Positions 25,044 through 33,552 are shown, numbered from the stretch's first letter. The stretch is DNA of 64,000 nt from DASQUK01 sp046726215 (GCA_046726215.1 JBKPAA010000015.1:1-64000), one strand, 5' to 3'. Notes: generated by a model not told the origin, from the sequence alone. Numbers and translations are program-made.

Positions 25044-26060
25044 TCAGCCGTAGTCCGTGGTCTCGGCGAGCTCCGCCGCGCCCTTCATGAGGTCGAGCAC
25101 GATGGGGCCGAACGCCTGGAGCTTCTCGTCGTCGCCGGCCCGCTGGTAGCCCTGTTCCAGGACCACCCCGAGCTTCCACTTGGCGAGCACGAGGTAGTAG
25201 TCGAGGTCGTCGACCTGGCGGCCGGAGACCTCGGCGTAGTGACTGGCGACCTCGTCCCGCGACGGCATGCCGTACAGGTCGGCATACCCCCACCCCGAGA
25301 CCTCGGGCGCGTGCGTGTCCCGGGGCCATCCCTGGACGACCCAGGCGAGGTCGAGCTTCGGGTCGCCGACGGTGCCCATCTCCCAGTCGACGATGGCGGC
25401 GAGGCGCGCCGGCCCGCCGTGCTCGAACATGACGTTGGCGAACTGGTAGTCGCCGTGCATGAGGCCGGGGACGAAGTCGATCGGCCGGTGCGCGCGCAGC
25501 CAGGCGGCGGCGACATCGAAGCCCGGGAGCTCGCGGCCCTTGATGCCCTGGAGGAACGCCGTCCACCGGTCGACCTGGCGGTCGTGGAATCCGTCGGGTC
25601 GACCGAGGTCGTGCAGGCCCCCGGCCCTCCAGTCGACGTTGCCGAGCAGCGCCGCCCCCTCGACGAGCTGGTAGGCGAGGCCCTGGCGCGCCCCGAGGTC
25701 CGTGTCGAAGGGTGCCGGCCAGCCGTCGGTGTTCATCGGCGACCAGCCGTCCACGAACCCCATCAGGTAGAAGGCGCGGCCGAGCACCGACCTGTCGGTG
25801 CACATGCCGATGGCCGACGGGCAGGGCACGTCGGTGCCGTCGAGGGCCTCGATGATGCGCCATTCGCGGAGGATTCCCTCGTCGCGGTTCGCCGGCGCCG
25901 ACGGCGGCGGGATGCGAAGGGCGGCGCGCAGCTCACCGCGGCGGACCTCGTAGATCTCGTTCTGCGATCCGCCCGACACGTAGCCGGCTTCGACCGGCTC
26001 GCCCTTGCCGGGCAGGGCCGCCCCGTCCATCCAGGTGGCGAGGCGCTCGACGTCGATCAC
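25044..26060 (-). CDS. APH-like phosphotransferase (ACAD10/11-type)
   Basis: A 338-residue member of the aminoglycoside/choline-kinase fold group. The GTG at 26060 overlaps the TGA of the upstream acyl-CoA dehydrogenase gene (GTGA). The frame runs further upstream, but only antisense to that gene. Kinase motifs are the Brenner-type HGDYQFANVM (catalytic His-Gly-Asp with Asn) and the metal-binding IVDWEMGTVGDP. In bacteria and in human ACAD10/11 such kinases are linked to acyl-CoA dehydrogenases and phosphorylate 4-hydroxyacyl-CoAs or related intermediates. The tight coupling here makes this role more likely than antibiotic resistance. Confidence 0.9.
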   Translation of the reverse strand: MIDVERLATWMDGAALPGKGEPVEAGYVSGGSQNEIYEVRRGELRAALRIPPPSAPANRDEGILREWRIIEALDGTDVPCPSAIGMCTDRSVLGRAFYLMGFVDGWSPMNTDGWPAPFDTDLGARQGLAYQLVEGAALLGNVDWRAGGLHDLGRPDGFHDRQVDRWTAFLQGIKGRELPGFDVAAAWLRAHRPIDFVPGLMHGDYQFANVMFEHGGPARLAAIVDWEMGTVGDPKLDLAWVVQGWPRDTHAPEVSGWGYADLYGMPSRDEVASHYAEVSGRQVDDLDYYLVLAKWKLGVVLEQGYQRAGDDEKLQAFGPIVLDLMKGAAELAETTDYG

Positions 26061-27358
26061 AGGTTCCCGACCTCGTGCTCGAGGTACTCGGCGAAGCGGG
26101 CCTTGGCGGCGTCGAGCTTCTTCGGGATCCACTCGGTGGGCCACATGTCCTCGCTCGGCTTGTAGTCCCGGAGGACCTGGCGGGCCACCGTGACCTTGTG
26201 GACCTCGGTCGGGCCGTCGGCGAGGCCCATGACCCCGGCGCCCTGGATCATGCCGAAGAACGGCATCTCGTTGGTCGTGCCCAGCGCGCCGTGCACCTGC
26301 ATCGCCCGCCAGGCGATGTCGTGGAGCACGGTGGGCATGACGACCTTGGCGGCAGCGATGTCCTTGCGGACCCGCTTGTAGTCGCTGTACCTGTCGATCT
26401 GCCACGCGGTGTAGAGCACGAACAGCCGGAACTGCACCAGCTGGGCGTACGAGTCGGCGATGTAGCCCTGAACGAACTGCTTGTCGGCCAGCAGGCCGCC
26501 CTGGGTCTCACGGCTGAGGGCCCGCTCGCACATCATGTCGAGCGCCTTCTGGGCCAAGCCGATCGTCCGCATGGCGTGGTGGATGCGCCCGCCGCCCAGG
26601 CGGGTCTGGGCGATGGCGAACGCCTGGCCCTCCCCGCCGAGCAGCGCGTCCTCGGGAACGTGCACGTCCTCGTAGTGGATCAGGGCGTGGGAGCCCTCGT
26701 TCAGCGGTTCGCCCCAGAGGCCGACGTTGCGGACGATGTTGACGCCCGGCGTGTCGGTCGGCACCAGGAACATCGACATGCCCTTGTACGCGCTCACGTC
26801 GGGGTTGGTCACCGCCATCACGATGAGGAACGACGCCGTCTTGGCGTTGGACGAGAAGTATTTCCAACCGTTGATGACCCACTCGTCGCCGTCCTTGACC
26901 GCCCGGGTCTTGAACATCGTCGGGTCGGCGCCGGCATGCGGCTCGGTCATCGAGTAGCAGGAGAACATCTCGCCGTCGAGCAGCGGCTGGAGGTAGCGCT
27001 CCTTCTGCCCCGGCGTGCCGTAGTGGGCGATGATCTCGGCGTTGCCGGTGTCGGGCGCCTGGCAGCCGAACACGATCGGCGCCCACTGGGAGCGGCCCAG
27101 CACCTCGTTGAGCAGCGCCAGCTTCAGCTGGCCGTACCCCTGGCCACCGAGCTCGGGGCCCAGATGGGTCGCCCACAGGTCGCGGCGCCGCACGTCCTCC
27201 TTGAGCGGGTCGACGACCTTGCGCCGCGTCTCGTCCAGCGGCACGTACTGCTGGTGCCCCCACAACAGGTCGAGCGGGGCGACCTCCTCGCGGACGAACT
27301 GGTCGGCCCAGTCCAGCTTCTCCTGGAACTCGGGCTCGGTCTCGAAGTCCCACGCCAT
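26057..27358 (-). CDS. Acyl-CoA dehydrogenase
   Basis: A 433-residue flavoprotein of the ACAD family that would form a trans-2-enoyl-CoA. The ATG at 27358 has AGGAGG seven bases upstream. Landmarks are LGPELGGQGYGQL, CYSMTEPHAGADPT (FAD/substrate strand), the WVINGWKYFSSNA motif, G-G-G-R-I-H-H-A-M-R-T and the C-terminal VHGALGTTNEMPF followed by the DGPTEVHKVTVARQVL signature. The longer-than-usual N-terminal loop and its fusion-like link with an APH-type kinase fit the ACAD10/11 class. It is divergent from the acyl-CoA ligase gene by 122 bases, but a 20-codon frame starts at 27417 inside that gap. Confidence 0.95.
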   Translation of the reverse strand: MAWDFETEPEFQEKLDWADQFVREEVAPLDLLWGHQQYVPLDETRRKVVDPLKEDVRRRDLWATHLGPELGGQGYGQLKLALLNEVLGRSQWAPIVFGCQAPDTGNAEIIAHYGTPGQKERYLQPLLDGEMFSCYSMTEPHAGADPTMFKTRAVKDGDEWVINGWKYFSSNAKTASFLIVMAVTNPDVSAYKGMSMFLVPTDTPGVNIVRNVGLWGEPLNEGSHALIHYEDVHVPEDALLGGEGQAFAIAQTRLGGGRIHHAMRTIGLAQKALDMMCERALSRETQGGLLADKQFVQGYIADSYAQLVQFRLFVLYTAWQIDRYSDYKRVRKDIAAAKVVMPTVLHDIAWRAMQVHGALGTTNEMPFFGMIQGAGVMGLADGPTEVHKVTVARQVLRDYKPSEDMWPTEWIPKKLDAAKARFAEYLEHEVGNL

Positions 27359-27402
27359 GGGTTCGCCTCCTGGTTCCGGGACAGGATATGAACGGGACGC
27401 GG

Positions 27403-27408
27403 TAGGTT
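27403..27408 (+). promoter_or_regulatory. -10 box TAGGTT for the ligase-P450 unit
   Basis: TAGGTT eight bases before the ATG at 27417. With a transcript start about six to eight bases downstream this would produce a leaderless mRNA beginning with the 20-codon frame. Confidence 0.5.
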
Positions 27409-27416
27409 CACCGCCG

Positions 27417-27479
27417 ATGACCCAAGTAGAGCAGGGGCGTTCGGAACCCCCGATTGCGGGAGAGGATCCGCCCGGCTGA
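27417..27479 (+). CDS. Candidate 20-residue leader ORF upstream of acyl-CoA ligase
   Basis: An ATG at 27417, placed exactly as expected for a leaderless start after the TAGGTT box, opens 20 codons (starts M-T-Q-V-E-Q-G, ends A-G-E-D-P-P-G). Its TGA at 27477-27479 is one base before the ATG of the ligase gene. The ribosome site of the ligase (GGGAGAGGA) lies inside this frame. It could be a leader peptide that couples translation of the first enzyme gene to its own, or the true but frameshifted N-terminus of the ligase, since the product has no recognisable function. Confidence 0.4.
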   Translation: MTQVEQGRSEPPIAGEDPPG

Positions 27480-27480
27480 C

Positions 27481-29067
27481 ATGGGCCAGGAGCGGCCGTC
27501 CACCATCACCGAGACCTTCGACCAGGTTCTCGACACCGATCCCGGGCGCCCGGCGCTCGTCGGGCCGACGAGATCCCTGCGGTACGACCAGCTGGACGCC
27601 GCGGCCGACGCCGCCGCCGCAGCGCTGGCGGGGCTGGGCGTCCGCCCCGGCGACCGGGTGGCGGCGTCCCTGCCCAACGACGTCGACATCGTCGTGGCGT
27701 TCCACGGCGCGATGCGACTGGGCGCCATCTGGGTCGGGGTCAACCGCGCCCTCGCCCCCGCCGAGAAGGAGACGCTGCTCGCGGCCGCGACTCCGAGGGT
27801 CTTCCTGGCCGACCCCGAGACGGCGGCGGCCCATCGGTCGACGTGGCGGGTGCTCGCAGTCGATCCGGCGGACGTCGAAGGGGAATGGGCCGCGGCCGTG
27901 GCTGCTTCGGCGGGCGCGGCCCGCCTCCCGCCGCCGGACGTCGATGCTCCGGCGGCGATCGCCTTCACGAGCGGGACCACGGGCCTGCCCAAGGGCATCG
28001 TCCACTCGCAGCGGAACCTGCTCCTCCCGGCGGCGTCGCTGGTCGCCAGCCGGCACTACGACGAGACCCTGCGCAAGGGCGACTGCCTCCCGCTCACCAT
28101 CCTGAACCTGCAGGTGCTGACCACCCTGCTGACGTCCGCGGCCGGCGGGTGTTGCGTCCTGACCGACCGCCGTGACGCACGCGGCGTCGCCGAGTGGATC
28201 GCGCGGGAGGCGGTGACGCTGTGGAACGGCGTGCCGGCCCTGCTCTACAGCATGGTCCAGGACCCCGCCATCGATCCCGCGATGCTCCAAGGCAGCCTGA
28301 GGGAGGTGTGGACCGGCGGGTCGGCGTGCCCGGAGGACGTCTTCGCCGCGTTCCGGTCCCGATTCGGTCTGCGACTTCACCAGGCTTACGGGCTCACCGA
28401 GGCGCCCACGGTGGCGACCCTCGAACCGGTCGACGGCGAGCACGTCGAAGGGTCGAGCGGCGTGGCCCTGCCCCATCTCCAGGTCGCCATCTGCGACGAC
28501 GCCGGTGAGGAGCTTCCCCCGGGCGGGGAGGGGGAGATCGTTGTCCGCGGTGTCGACCGCGGGCCGTGGGCCGGCGCGTACACGCCGATGGTGGGCCAGT
28601 GGCGCGACGGCCGGGTCGAATCCTTCGACGGCGGGGAGGTCCGAACCGGGGACCTCGGGTACGTCGACGCCGCAGGGAACCTGTTCGTGCGCGATCGCAA
28701 GAAGCTGCTGATCATCAGGGGCGGCGCGAACGTCTATCCGGCCGAGGTGGAGCGCGTCCTCGAGCGCGCCCCCGGGGTGCGGGCCAGCGCCGTGCTCGGC
28801 ATCCCCGATCCGCGGCTCGGCCAACGGGTGGCGGCGGCGGTGGAGGTGGAGCCGGGGTCGTCCGCCGGTGCCGACGAGATGATGGTGTACTGCCGCGGGT
28901 ATCTCGCGCGCTACAAGGTTCCCGAGCAGATCGCCCTCGTGGACGAGCTCCCACGGAACGCGATGGGCAAGGTGCAGCGAGCACAGCTCGTCCACCTGTT
29001 CGGGACCACGCGTGAGGACCTACCGCGTGGGTCCCCGGTCGAAGATCTGGAGAGGGAGGTTCGATGA
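27481..29067 (+). CDS. Acyl-CoA synthetase / AMP-dependent ligase
   Basis: A 528-residue adenylate-forming enzyme that activates a carboxylic acid with ATP and CoA. The start at 27481 (MGQERPSTIT) is preferred to an upstream GTG or TTG in the same frame. Motifs are the P-loop IAFTSGTTGLPKGIVHSQ, A5 YGLTEAP, the A7/A8 hinge GDLGYVDAAGNLFVRDRKK and A10 L-P-R-N-A-M-G-K-V-Q with the catalytic Lys. Its TGA overlaps the P450 ATG (ATGA), so acid activation and P450 oxidation are coupled. The binding pocket composition does not allow a substrate call. Confidence 0.93.
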   Translation: MGQERPSTITETFDQVLDTDPGRPALVGPTRSLRYDQLDAAADAAAAALAGLGVRPGDRVAASLPNDVDIVVAFHGAMRLGAIWVGVNRALAPAEKETLLAAATPRVFLADPETAAAHRSTWRVLAVDPADVEGEWAAAVAASAGAARLPPPDVDAPAAIAFTSGTTGLPKGIVHSQRNLLLPAASLVASRHYDETLRKGDCLPLTILNLQVLTTLLTSAAGGCCVLTDRRDARGVAEWIAREAVTLWNGVPALLYSMVQDPAIDPAMLQGSLREVWTGGSACPEDVFAAFRSRFGLRLHQAYGLTEAPTVATLEPVDGEHVEGSSGVALPHLQVAICDDAGEELPPGGEGEIVVRGVDRGPWAGAYTPMVGQWRDGRVESFDGGEVRTGDLGYVDAAGNLFVRDRKKLLIIRGGANVYPAEVERVLERAPGVRASAVLGIPDPRLGQRVAAAVEVEPGSSAGADEMMVYCRGYLARYKVPEQIALVDELPRNAMGKVQRAQLVHLFGTTREDLPRGSPVEDLEREVR

Positions 29068-30263
29068 CCGCAACCGAGTCCGACGTCTACTACGACCCGT
29101 TCGACTTCGAGATCGACACGGATCCGTACCCCGTCTGGAAGCGGCTGCGCGACGAGGCGCCCCTCTACCACAACGACCGCTACGACTTCTACGCCCTCAG
29201 CCGGTTCGACGACGTCGAGCGGGCCCTGGTCGACTGGCGGACCTACAGCTCCGCCAAGGGCACGGTCCTCGAGCTCATCAAGAGCGGCATGGAGATCCCG
29301 CGCGGGTCGATCATCTTCGAGGATCCGCCCGAGCACGACCTCCACCGCGGCCTGCTGTCGCGCGTGTTCACGCCCCGCAAGATGAACGCGATCGAGCCCA
29401 AAGTGCGGGAGTTCTGCGCCCGGTGCCTCGACCCGCTCGTCGGCACCGGTGGGTTCGACTTCATCCGCGACCTCGGCGCCCAGATGCCCATGCGCACCAT
29501 CGGCATGCTGCTCGGCATCCCCGAGCAGGACCAGGAGGCGCTGCGCGATCGCATCGACGAGGGCCTGCGCCTCGAGGCGGGCACCATGCCCGACGCCGAC
29601 TTCCCGTCCGCCGTCGACCAGTCCGCGGTGTTCGAGGAGTACATCGACTGGCGGGCGGACCATCCCTCCGACGACCTGATGACCGAGCTATTGAACGCGG
29701 AGTTCGAGGACGCGGAGGGCACGCGCCGCCGGCTGACCCGGCACGAGCTGCTGAGCTACGTCAACTTGCTGGCGGCGGCCGGCAACGAGACCACGACCCG
29801 GCTGATCGGATGGACCGGCAAGGTGCTGGCCGAGCATCCCGACCAGCGCCGGGAGCTGGTCGAGGACCGCAGCCTGGTGCCGAACGCCATCGAGGAGCTG
29901 TTGCGCTTCGAGCCGCCGTCGCCCGTCCAGGCGCGCTACGCCACCACCGACGTCGAGCACCACGGGCGGGTGGTTCCCGAGGGCAGCGTGGTGCTGCTGC
30001 TGAACGCGTCGGGGAACCGCGACGAGCGCAGGTTCGCCGATCCCGATCGGTTCGACATCCGGCGCCGGATCGACCACCACCTGGCGTTCGGCTACGGCAT
30101 CCACTTCTGCCTGGGTGCGGCGCTGGCGAGGCTCGAGGGCCGCATCGCCCTCGACGAGGTCCTGCGGCGCTTCCGGTCCTGGGAGGTCGACTGGGACAAC
30201 GCCGTTCAGGCCCGGACGTCGACGGTCCGCGGCTGGGAGAGCCTGCCGGTCTTCACGTCCTGA
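29064..30263 (+). CDS. Cytochrome P450
   Basis: A 399-residue soluble bacterial P450. The I-helix oxygen motif is AAGNETTT (238-245), ExxR is Glu278-Arg281, and the heme loop is FGYGIHFCLGAALARLE with Cys349 as thiolate ligand. The start ATGACCGCA at 29064 overlaps the ligase stop. It would need a ferredoxin and reductase, which are not in the window. It sits in a locus with CoA ligase, acyl-CoA dehydrogenase and dehydrogenases, consistent with hydroxylation of a terpenoid, steroid or fatty acid. Confidence 0.95.
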   Translation: MTATESDVYYDPFDFEIDTDPYPVWKRLRDEAPLYHNDRYDFYALSRFDDVERALVDWRTYSSAKGTVLELIKSGMEIPRGSIIFEDPPEHDLHRGLLSRVFTPRKMNAIEPKVREFCARCLDPLVGTGGFDFIRDLGAQMPMRTIGMLLGIPEQDQEALRDRIDEGLRLEAGTMPDADFPSAVDQSAVFEEYIDWRADHPSDDLMTELLNAEFEDAEGTRRRLTRHELLSYVNLLAAAGNETTTRLIGWTGKVLAEHPDQRRELVEDRSLVPNAIEELLRFEPPSPVQARYATTDVEHHGRVVPEGSVVLLLNASGNRDERRFADPDRFDIRRRIDHHLAFGYGIHFCLGAALARLEGRIALDEVLRRFRSWEVDWDNAVQARTSTVRGWESLPVFTS

Positions 30264-30571
30264 TGGCGTCGACCGCCCGGCCGGCTCGTGTGAGGATCAC
30301 CGGTGACCTCTACCACCCCGTCGTGCCCGCCGGCGCCGTGCGGGTCACGAGGCCCGGTCGCTGGGGCAACCCGCACAAGGTTGGCCCCGACTGCCCCGTC
30401 GAGGTCGCCGTGGCGCGCTTTCGTGCCGATCTGTACGCCGGCCGGCTCCGGGTGACCGTCGACGACGTTCGCCGTGACCTGGCCGGCCGCGACCTGGCGT
30501 GCTGGTGCCCGCTCGACCGGGCATGCCACGCCGACGTGCTACTCGAGGTCGCCAACCAGCGGCGGCCCTAG
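30263..30571 (+). CDS. DUF4326 domain protein
   Basis: A 102-residue protein whose ATG overlaps the TGA of the P450 gene (TGATG). It has the DUF4326 hallmarks: a V-R-V-T-R-P-G-R-W-G-N-P-H-K-V core, A-R-F-R-A-D-L in the middle and LACWCPLDRACHADVLLEVAN at the end, with the paired Cys of CWC and the CHAD Cys/His that suggest a metal or redox site. The family has no established biochemical role; it occurs across bacteria and phages. The coupling to a P450 is unusual and may be incidental. Confidence 0.85.
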   Translation: MASTARPARVRITGDLYHPVVPAGAVRVTRPGRWGNPHKVGPDCPVEVAVARFRADLYAGRLRVTVDDVRRDLAGRDLACWCPLDRACHADVLLEVANQRRP

Positions 30572-30587
30572 GCCGGCCCGCACGGGC

Positions 30588-30682
30588 GAGGCAATAGGGG
30601 CCGCTCGCGGTGACCCGAGGCAATAGCCACCGGCCCCCGGCCGCCATTGCCTCGAGACCGCCCCGCCGGACCGCATTGCCTC
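30588..30682 (+). repeat. 95-bp four-box repeat, copy 2
   Basis: Boxes GAGGCAAT at 30588 and 30617 and ATTGCCTC at 30646 and 30675. Spacers are 21 bases each. Boxes 1/4 and 2/3 are mutually complementary and could pair into a nested hairpin. It lies between the DUF4326 gene and the serpin gene, both on the plus strand. Nothing else is recognised in 30572-30773. Confidence 0.9.
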
Positions 30683-30773
30683 GCCCAACCCCGTGGCCGG
30701 CCGGTGCGCGCCAATTCGCGCCAATATCGCGCCGCGGGAACCAGCGGCTTGCGCTCGTCGTCCAACGGGCGTG

Positions 30774-32039
30774 ATGGGCTCTCGGCTGGTGCCGCTCGTC
30801 GTGGTTGTGTCGCTCGCGAGCGTGGCGTGCGGCGCTGACGACGACGGAGCCGCAGTCGACGGTGCCGCAGTCCCGCCCGGCCGAGACTCGGGCGAAGTCG
30901 TATCGGAGCTGGAACGCGTCGTGCCCCCGCCAGACGCCCCGGTGTTCGACGTCGTCCACCGCATCGACGAGTTCGCCTTCGAGCTCCAGCGGCTCGTGGC
31001 CTCGGAGTCCGAGAACCTCGTGTTCAGCCCGGCGAGCATCGCCACCGCCTTCGCCATGGCCCACGCCGGGGCGTCCGAGCAGACCCAGGCGACGCTCGAG
31101 GCGGCCTTCGGGTTCCCCGCCGAGCCCGACATCCATGAGGCCATGAACGCCCTGCTGCGCGCTCTCGCCGCCGCCGAGAGCGATGACCTCACGCTGGCAA
31201 TCGCCAACAGCGGCTGGGCGCAGTCGGGCCGCGACATCGGGCAGCCGTACCTCGACACCCTCGCCACCCAGTACGGCGCGGGCCTGCACACACTCGACCT
31301 GCAGGACGACTCCGAGGGCAGCCGGGCCACGATCAATGACTGGGTCGCCGAGCAGACCCGCGACCGCATCCCCGAGCTCCTCCCCGAGGGCTTCGTGAAC
31401 GCGCAATCCGTCTATGTGCTCGTCAACACCGTCTACCTGAAGGCCAAGTGGCAGCAGGTCTTCGGCAAGTACCCCACGGAACCCGGTGCGTTCAGCCGAT
31501 CCGACGGGTCGACCACCGACGTGGACATGATGCACAACGCCGAGCTCCAAGGCCGCTATCTCGTCAAGGACGGCCTCGCCGTGGCCGAGCTGCCCTACCG
31601 CGGCGGACAGCTCGCCATGCGCGTGCTCGTGCCCGACGACCTCACTGCCCTGGAACAGCGCCTCGACGCCGCGGAGTGGGACCGCATCGAGTCCGCGCTG
31701 CGCAGCGGGATCGTCGACCTCTCGCTCCCGAAATGGGACTTCGGTACCAGCATCGATCTCGCCGATCCGCTCGGGGATCTCGGCGTCGAGATCCCCGGTG
31801 GTGACTACAGCGGGATCGCACCGGGACTCTTCCTGGGCCAGGCCGTCCACGGCGCGAACATCAGCGTGGACGAGCAGGGCACCGAAGCCGCCGCCGCCAC
31901 CGGCCTCGGGTTCGAAGAGTCAGGGCCGCCGCCGCCCGACGCCATCGTCAGAGCCGACCGCCCCTTCCTCTACGCGATCGTCCACCAACCCACCGGGCTC
32001 ATCCTGTTCACCGGCCACGTCGCGGATCCGAGCGATTAG
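30774..32039 (+). CDS. Serpin, secreted lipoprotein
   Basis: A 421-residue serine protease inhibitor. The ATG at 30774 (GTG at 30771 is possible) starts a lipoprotein signal with lipobox L-A-S-V-A-C. The serpin core follows: NLVFSPASIATAFAMAHAGA, VLVNTVYLKAKWQQ, and the reactive-loop hinge EQGTEAAAATG with small residues at P12-P9. This is the pattern of inhibitory serpins, so it should trap proteases by loop insertion. By standard numbering P1 would be Ser, with Gly at P1' (F-E-E-S-G). The end is FLYAIVHQPTGLILFTGHVADP. It is probably anchored outside the membrane. The partner protease could be the anchored trypsin-like enzyme at 18629 or an external one. Confidence 0.93.
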   Translation: MGSRLVPLVVVVSLASVACGADDDGAAVDGAAVPPGRDSGEVVSELERVVPPPDAPVFDVVHRIDEFAFELQRLVASESENLVFSPASIATAFAMAHAGASEQTQATLEAAFGFPAEPDIHEAMNALLRALAAAESDDLTLAIANSGWAQSGRDIGQPYLDTLATQYGAGLHTLDLQDDSEGSRATINDWVAEQTRDRIPELLPEGFVNAQSVYVLVNTVYLKAKWQQVFGKYPTEPGAFSRSDGSTTDVDMMHNAELQGRYLVKDGLAVAELPYRGGQLAMRVLVPDDLTALEQRLDAAEWDRIESALRSGIVDLSLPKWDFGTSIDLADPLGDLGVEIPGGDYSGIAPGLFLGQAVHGANISVDEQGTEAAAATGLGFEESGPPPPDAIVRADRPFLYAIVHQPTGLILFTGHVADPSD

Positions 32040-32050
32040 GGAGCGGCCGG

Positions 32051-32770
32051 TCAGGCGGCGTCGTGGAAGACGAGGCCCAGTGCGTGGCGCTTCCCGCCGA
32101 GGACCGTGCTGACGCCGTGCCGGACGGGGCCGGTGGACCAGCTTCGCTGGCTGCGCACGGGCCGATCGCGGGTCGTGAAGACCAGCCCATGCCCGCGGGG
32201 GATCGCGGTGGCCGTCGCGCGCGACTGGGCCCGGGGCCGTTGCTCGACGACCACGAACTCGCCGCCGGTGTAGTCGGCGCCGGGTCGGTCGAGGCCGATG
32301 ACGACCTGGAGCGGGAACACGAGGTCGCCGTAGAGGTCGCGGTGCAGGGCGTTCCAATCGCCCGGGCCATAGCGCAGCATCAGCGGCGTCGGCCGGGTCT
32401 GCCCCGCCTCGTGGCACCGTTCGAGCCAGTCGTCCAGCAGGTCGGGCCAGGGGGCCGCCTGGTCGCGCCGCTCCGCCCATGTGCGGGCGATGGGCAGCAG
32501 GTGGGGCCAGAGCGCGGCCCGCAGCTCGGCCACGATCCCGGGCAGTGGGTGATCGAAGTAGCGGTACTGGCCCTCGCCGAAGCGGTGGCGGGCCATGTCG
32601 ATCGTGGATCGGAACCGGGCGTCATCGTCGTAGAGATCCACGAGTGACCGGCACTCGGCCGCAGTGAGCACCGAGCCGGTGGGGCCGACGCCGACGTCGT
32701 CGAGGCTGGCATCGATCGCGGGCCAGTGGAGGCGGTCCACCCGGTCGGCAATGGACCTCGGGGACCTCAT
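32051..32770 (-). CDS. 2OG-Fe(II) oxygenase
   Basis: A 239-residue non-heme iron dioxygenase. The iron-binding motif is the His-x-Asp of NALHRDLYGDLVFP, with the distal His in V-R-H-G-V-S-T-V and an Arg in G-K-R-H-A-L-G-L for 2-oxoglutarate. It matches the group annotated as 2OG-Fe(II) oxygenase related to prolyl hydroxylase. Its ATG overlaps the stop of the AlkB-type gene (ATGA), making a two-gene unit. A link to nucleic-acid or protein demethylation is suggested only by this partner. Confidence 0.88.
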   Translation of the reverse strand: MRSPRSIADRVDRLHWPAIDASLDDVGVGPTGSVLTAAECRSLVDLYDDDARFRSTIDMARHRFGEGQYRYFDHPLPGIVAELRAALWPHLLPIARTWAERRDQAAPWPDLLDDWLERCHEAGQTRPTPLMLRYGPGDWNALHRDLYGDLVFPLQVVIGLDRPGADYTGGEFVVVEQRPRAQSRATATAIPRGHGLVFTTRDRPVRSQRSWSTGPVRHGVSTVLGGKRHALGLVFHDAA

Positions 32771-33552
32771 GGCAGCCCGGTCTCGCGCACGGTGATGCTC
32801 AGCCGCCCGGGCGGGAGGCCGAGGCCCAACGGTGCAGTGCCGGGATACACCTTGGGTACCCCGTGATAGATGCGGCGGTTGGGGCCACCGAACACCAACA
32901 GGTCACCGCTGCGCATCTCGATGTCGATGAACGGCCCGATGCGGCGCCCGACGGCGGCGAGGCGGAACACGCACGCGTCGCCGAGGCTGATCGTGACGAC
33001 GGGGGCGGCGGACGGCTCCTCGCCGTCCTGGTGGAGGCCGAGGCGGGCACCCGGGGCGTAGAGGTTCACGATCGCGGCGTCGGGTGCGTACGCCGCGGCC
33101 TCCGGCCCCGCCGCGCCGTACGCAGTGCCGACAGCCGCCCGGGCCAGCTCGATGATCCCCGGCGGGAGTGGCTTCACCGGCGCGCCGTCGGTGTCGTCCG
33201 CGGTGCGGCTGTATGCGTACGGCTGCCAGTGCCAACCGAGGCAGACCGACTGCACGCTCATCAGGTGGCCGGTGGCCACCCGGGGGTGACGGAGCCCCGC
33301 GGGCGGCTCGGCCCACCGCCGGAAGTCCTCGACCAATACCCGTTGAATGGGCAGGTCGAGCCACGCCGGGACGTGAACGACGCCCGGCAGCACGTCGTGG
33401 CGGGATCGGGCGGTCCCTACCTCGACCAAGGGCAGGCATGGCTGCCGAATCGCGGTGGTCGGGGTTGCCGCTGCGGGCGGCAGCGTCGTCGGCACGCCAC
33501 CCCGGCGGCTACGCGCCCCGGCGCGGCGTGTCGTCGGTACCGCGGGCTCCAT
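32767..33552 (-). CDS. alkB: AlkB-type DNA/RNA dealkylase
   Basis: A 261-residue 2OG-Fe(II) dioxygenase that removes alkyl groups from N1-adenine and N3-cytosine. The iron ligands are in L-G-L-H-Q-D-G-E-E (His-x-Asp) and I-Y-H-G-V-P (His); the 2OG Arg is in RLSITVRETG. The family sequence LLVFGGPNRRIYHGVPK is typical of AlkB. The start at 33552 (MEPAVP) is one choice; family similarity begins near LPGVVHVPAWL, about 50 residues later, after an Ala/Arg/Pro-rich stretch, so a later start cannot be ruled out. It starts 46 bases from nhaA, divergently. Confidence 0.9.
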   Translation of the reverse strand: MEPAVPTTRRAGARSRRGGVPTTLPPAAATPTTAIRQPCLPLVEVGTARSRHDVLPGVVHVPAWLDLPIQRVLVEDFRRWAEPPAGLRHPRVATGHLMSVQSVCLGWHWQPYAYSRTADDTDGAPVKPLPPGIIELARAAVGTAYGAAGPEAAAYAPDAAIVNLYAPGARLGLHQDGEEPSAAPVVTISLGDACVFRLAAVGRRIGPFIDIEMRSGDLLVFGGPNRRIYHGVPKVYPGTAPLGLGLPPGRLSITVRETGLP

